Shown in pieces: positions 6,875 through 7,722 of a DNA stretch of 7,722 nucleotides. Source of the DNA: Lachnospiraceae bacterium (GTDB lineage: Bacteria; Bacillota; Clostridia; Lachnospirales; Lachnospiraceae). Position 1 is the first letter of the stretch; each line of letters begins with the position of its first letter. The notes under the pieces were generated by a model that ran no database searches, had not been told where the DNA came from, and saw only the letters and a list, made by a program, of their open reading frames with translations. A program made the position numbers and the translations under genes. The DNA is taken from contig CAAGRM010000268.1 of the NCBI GenBank assembly GCA_900772675.1, positions 1 to 7,722 on the forward strand, written 5' to 3'.

Positions 6875-6961
6875 ATGAGTTTCACACCAACAGGCAAACA
6901 GGGCAAGAAAAAGCAGATTATGAATGGCATCGAAGTGTCAGTAGTATTGCATCTGGTATGA
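6875..6961 (+). CDS. Doubtful 28-residue ORF between rlmD and parB
   Basis: An ATG at 6875 opens a short frame (MSFTPTGKQG..., ending VVLHLV) that closes at TGA 6959-6961. GAGG at 6868-6871 lies only three bases upstream, which is short for a ribosome binding site. The peptide is basic in its first half and hydrophobic at its end. I recognise no family. It may be a remnant, a leader peptide for parB, or chance. Its 3' end resembles the end of rlmD in spacing (TCGAAGT, 13 bases, CATCTGGT). Confidence 0.15.
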   Translation: MSFTPTGKQGKKKQIMNGIEVSVVLHLV

Positions 6962-6981
6962 GGAAACACATTCGGACAGAA

Positions 6982-7010
6982 TTAACATTTTTTATTCAAT
7001 AGCATAGAGA
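6982..7010 (+). promoter_or_regulatory. Candidate promoter for parB
   Basis: TTAACA (6982-6987, 5 of 6 matches to the -35 consensus) is followed after exactly 17 bases by TAGAGA (7005-7010, 3 of 6 matches to the -10). Transcription would start at about 7017, the base of the next hairpin. An alternative is the extended -10-like TGGTATGAG at 6954-6962. Either would make a leader RNA that contains the terminator-like hairpin. Confidence 0.35.
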
Positions 7011-7016
7011 AAAGCC

Positions 7017-7067
7017 AAAAGGACGCTTGTTTTCAGAACTTCTGGAAGATGAGTGTCCTTTTCTTTT
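7017..7067 (+). terminator. Terminator-like hairpin in the leader of parB
   Basis: AAAAGGACGCT (7017-7027) pairs with AGTGTCCTTTT (7052-7062), with one G-T wobble. The loop contains a nested stem, CAGAA and TTCTG around a single C. A T-rich tail (TTTTCTTTT, 7059-7067) follows. It could stop rlmD read-through at the element boundary. However, only 27 bases separate it from the parB start and no promoter fits between them. Transcription of parB must therefore pass through it, which makes an attenuator or insulated leader possible. Confidence 0.65.
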
Positions 7068-7094
7068 ATCCCAAGGCAAAGGAGAAGATAAAAA

Positions 7095-7722
7095 ATGGCA
7101 AGGAAGAAAGAAATGTGTTCATCAGAGAATCACGAGCCGGGTGCAGGTATTGTACTGATGAAACTGGAAGAGATGCATAGCTTTGAAGGACACCCGTTTA
7201 AGGTAGAGAGAAATCAGGAACTGTTTGAACTGCGATGCAGTATTGAGAAGGAAGGCGTATTAGTTCCGCTTCTGGTGAGAAAAAATCCACATGGTGATGG
7301 ATATGAAATTATAGCCGGACACAGACGAAAAGAAGCAGCACTATGGGCAGGACTTACGGATGTGCCGGTCATTATCCGGGAACTGGATGATGATCAGTCG
7401 GTTATAGCGATGGTGGACAGTAATCTCCAAAGAGAGAAGATACTGCCAAGCGAAAAAGCGTTTGCCTATAAAATGCGTCTGGAAGCAATGAAGCACCAGG
7501 GAAGAGCAGAAGCAGATACATCGGACCCACTGGAACCGAAGTGTAAGACAGAACTGGTGAATGTATCAGAACTGGAAGCAGAATTACAGAAACTTGGAAA
7601 AGTAAAAATCCAGAAAAAAGGCGGAGCAGAAGGCAAGCGAAGCAATGAACAGCTCGCCAGTATGGTTGGCGAAAGTGTGACACAGATCAAGCGATATATC
7701 CGGTTAACCCATCTGATTCCGA
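7095..7722 (+). CDS. parB: ParB/Spo0J-family partition protein, N-terminal part (runs off the window)
   Basis: The first 209 codons are present without a stop, and the 3' end is beyond the window. The ATG at 7095 follows AAAGGAGAA (7078-7086) by eight bases. The ParB N-terminal CTP-binding domain is clear: GVLVPLLVR (54-62), IIAGHRRKEAA (72-82, the GxRR motif), and NLQREKILPSEKAFAY (110-125). A charged insert (about 134-180) precedes a helix-turn-helix (RSNEQLASMVGESVTQIKRY, 183-202) for binding a parS-like site. This layout is typical of ParB proteins on Clostridia plasmids and integrative elements rather than the chromosomal Spo0J, which normally sits with parA/soj near the origin. The role would be stable maintenance of the circular or excised element; a different regulatory role is possible. 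Arg codons AGA/CGA and Ile ATA are frequent. The partner ATPase gene is not in view. Confidence 0.9.
   Translation, partial: MARKKEMCSSENHEPGAGIVLMKLEEMHSFEGHPFKVERNQELFELRCSIEKEGVLVPLLVRKNPHGDGYEIIAGHRRKEAALWAGLTDVPVIIRELDDDQSVIAMVDSNLQREKILPSEKAFAYKMRLEAMKHQGRAEADTSDPLEPKCKTELVNVSELEAELQKLGKVKIQKKGGAEGKRSNEQLASMVGESVTQIKRYIRLTHLIP

Larger units (their letters stand above)
6800..7722. mobile_element. Probable left edge of an integrative element inserted at the rlmD 3' end
   Basis: The boundary is inferred, not seen as a repeat pair. The methyltransferase is canonical through His450-Val-Glu452 (to about 6809) and then ends in an unusual tail. Next come about 250 bases without a clear gene, and then a ParB of the type carried by plasmids and integrative conjugative elements, instead of a housekeeping neighbour. 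The 3' end of rum/rlmD is an established integration site, for example for the streptococcal element Phi-m46.1. The integrase, conjugation genes and second attachment site would lie to the right of the window. The exact crossover cannot be placed. Confidence 0.55.

Noticed and set aside
7402..7683. Minus-strand frames opposite parB
   Set aside because: They are antisense to a protein with clear ParB motifs and carry no motifs of their own.

Overview
The window looks like a chromosomal segment of a low-to-mid GC Clostridia species, most likely a Lachnospiraceae gut anaerobe. The grounds are the gene content (mutS2, an HtrA-like membrane protein, a YhaM-type HD exonuclease, a TrmA/RlmD-family rRNA methyltransferase), AGGAG-type ribosome binding sites, and protein signatures that I associate with that family. 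The genus is not determined.

Layout: positions 107-2482 (minus) encode a complete MutS2. A 352-base divergent intergenic region follows, with a TATAAT box facing mutS2 and an extended -10 box facing right. Positions 2835-4250 (plus) encode a membrane-anchored HtrA/PDZ protein whose catalytic His and Asp appear to be replaced by Arg and Gly, so it is probably a pseudoprotease. A strong hairpin terminator ends that unit. A second transcription unit then starts from an extended -10 promoter buried in a 25-base dyad. It carries yhaM (4507-5457) and rlmCD/rlmD (5454-6842), which overlap by four bases (ATGA) and are probably translationally coupled. Both act on RNA: exonucleolytic 3' trimming and 23S rRNA m5U formation.

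The last 0.9 kb changes character. Immediately after the catalytic Glu of the methyltransferase the protein ends in an atypical ten-residue tail. It is followed by about 250 bases holding only a small doubtful ORF, promoter-like boxes and a terminator-like hairpin, and then by the start of a ParB/Spo0J-family partition protein (7095 to beyond the window edge). A plasmid-type ParB directly behind a truncated-and-repaired rlmD 3' end is best read as the edge of an integrative and conjugative element or a related integrated plasmid/phage. The rlmD (rum) 3' end is a known integration site in Firmicutes. The integrase, the conjugation genes and the other end of the element are outside this window, so the mobile-element call is an inference.

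The main points for follow-up are the probable rlmD-targeting element boundary, the HtrA pseudoprotease, the dyad over the yhaM-rlmCD promoter, and the attenuator-like hairpin ahead of parB.
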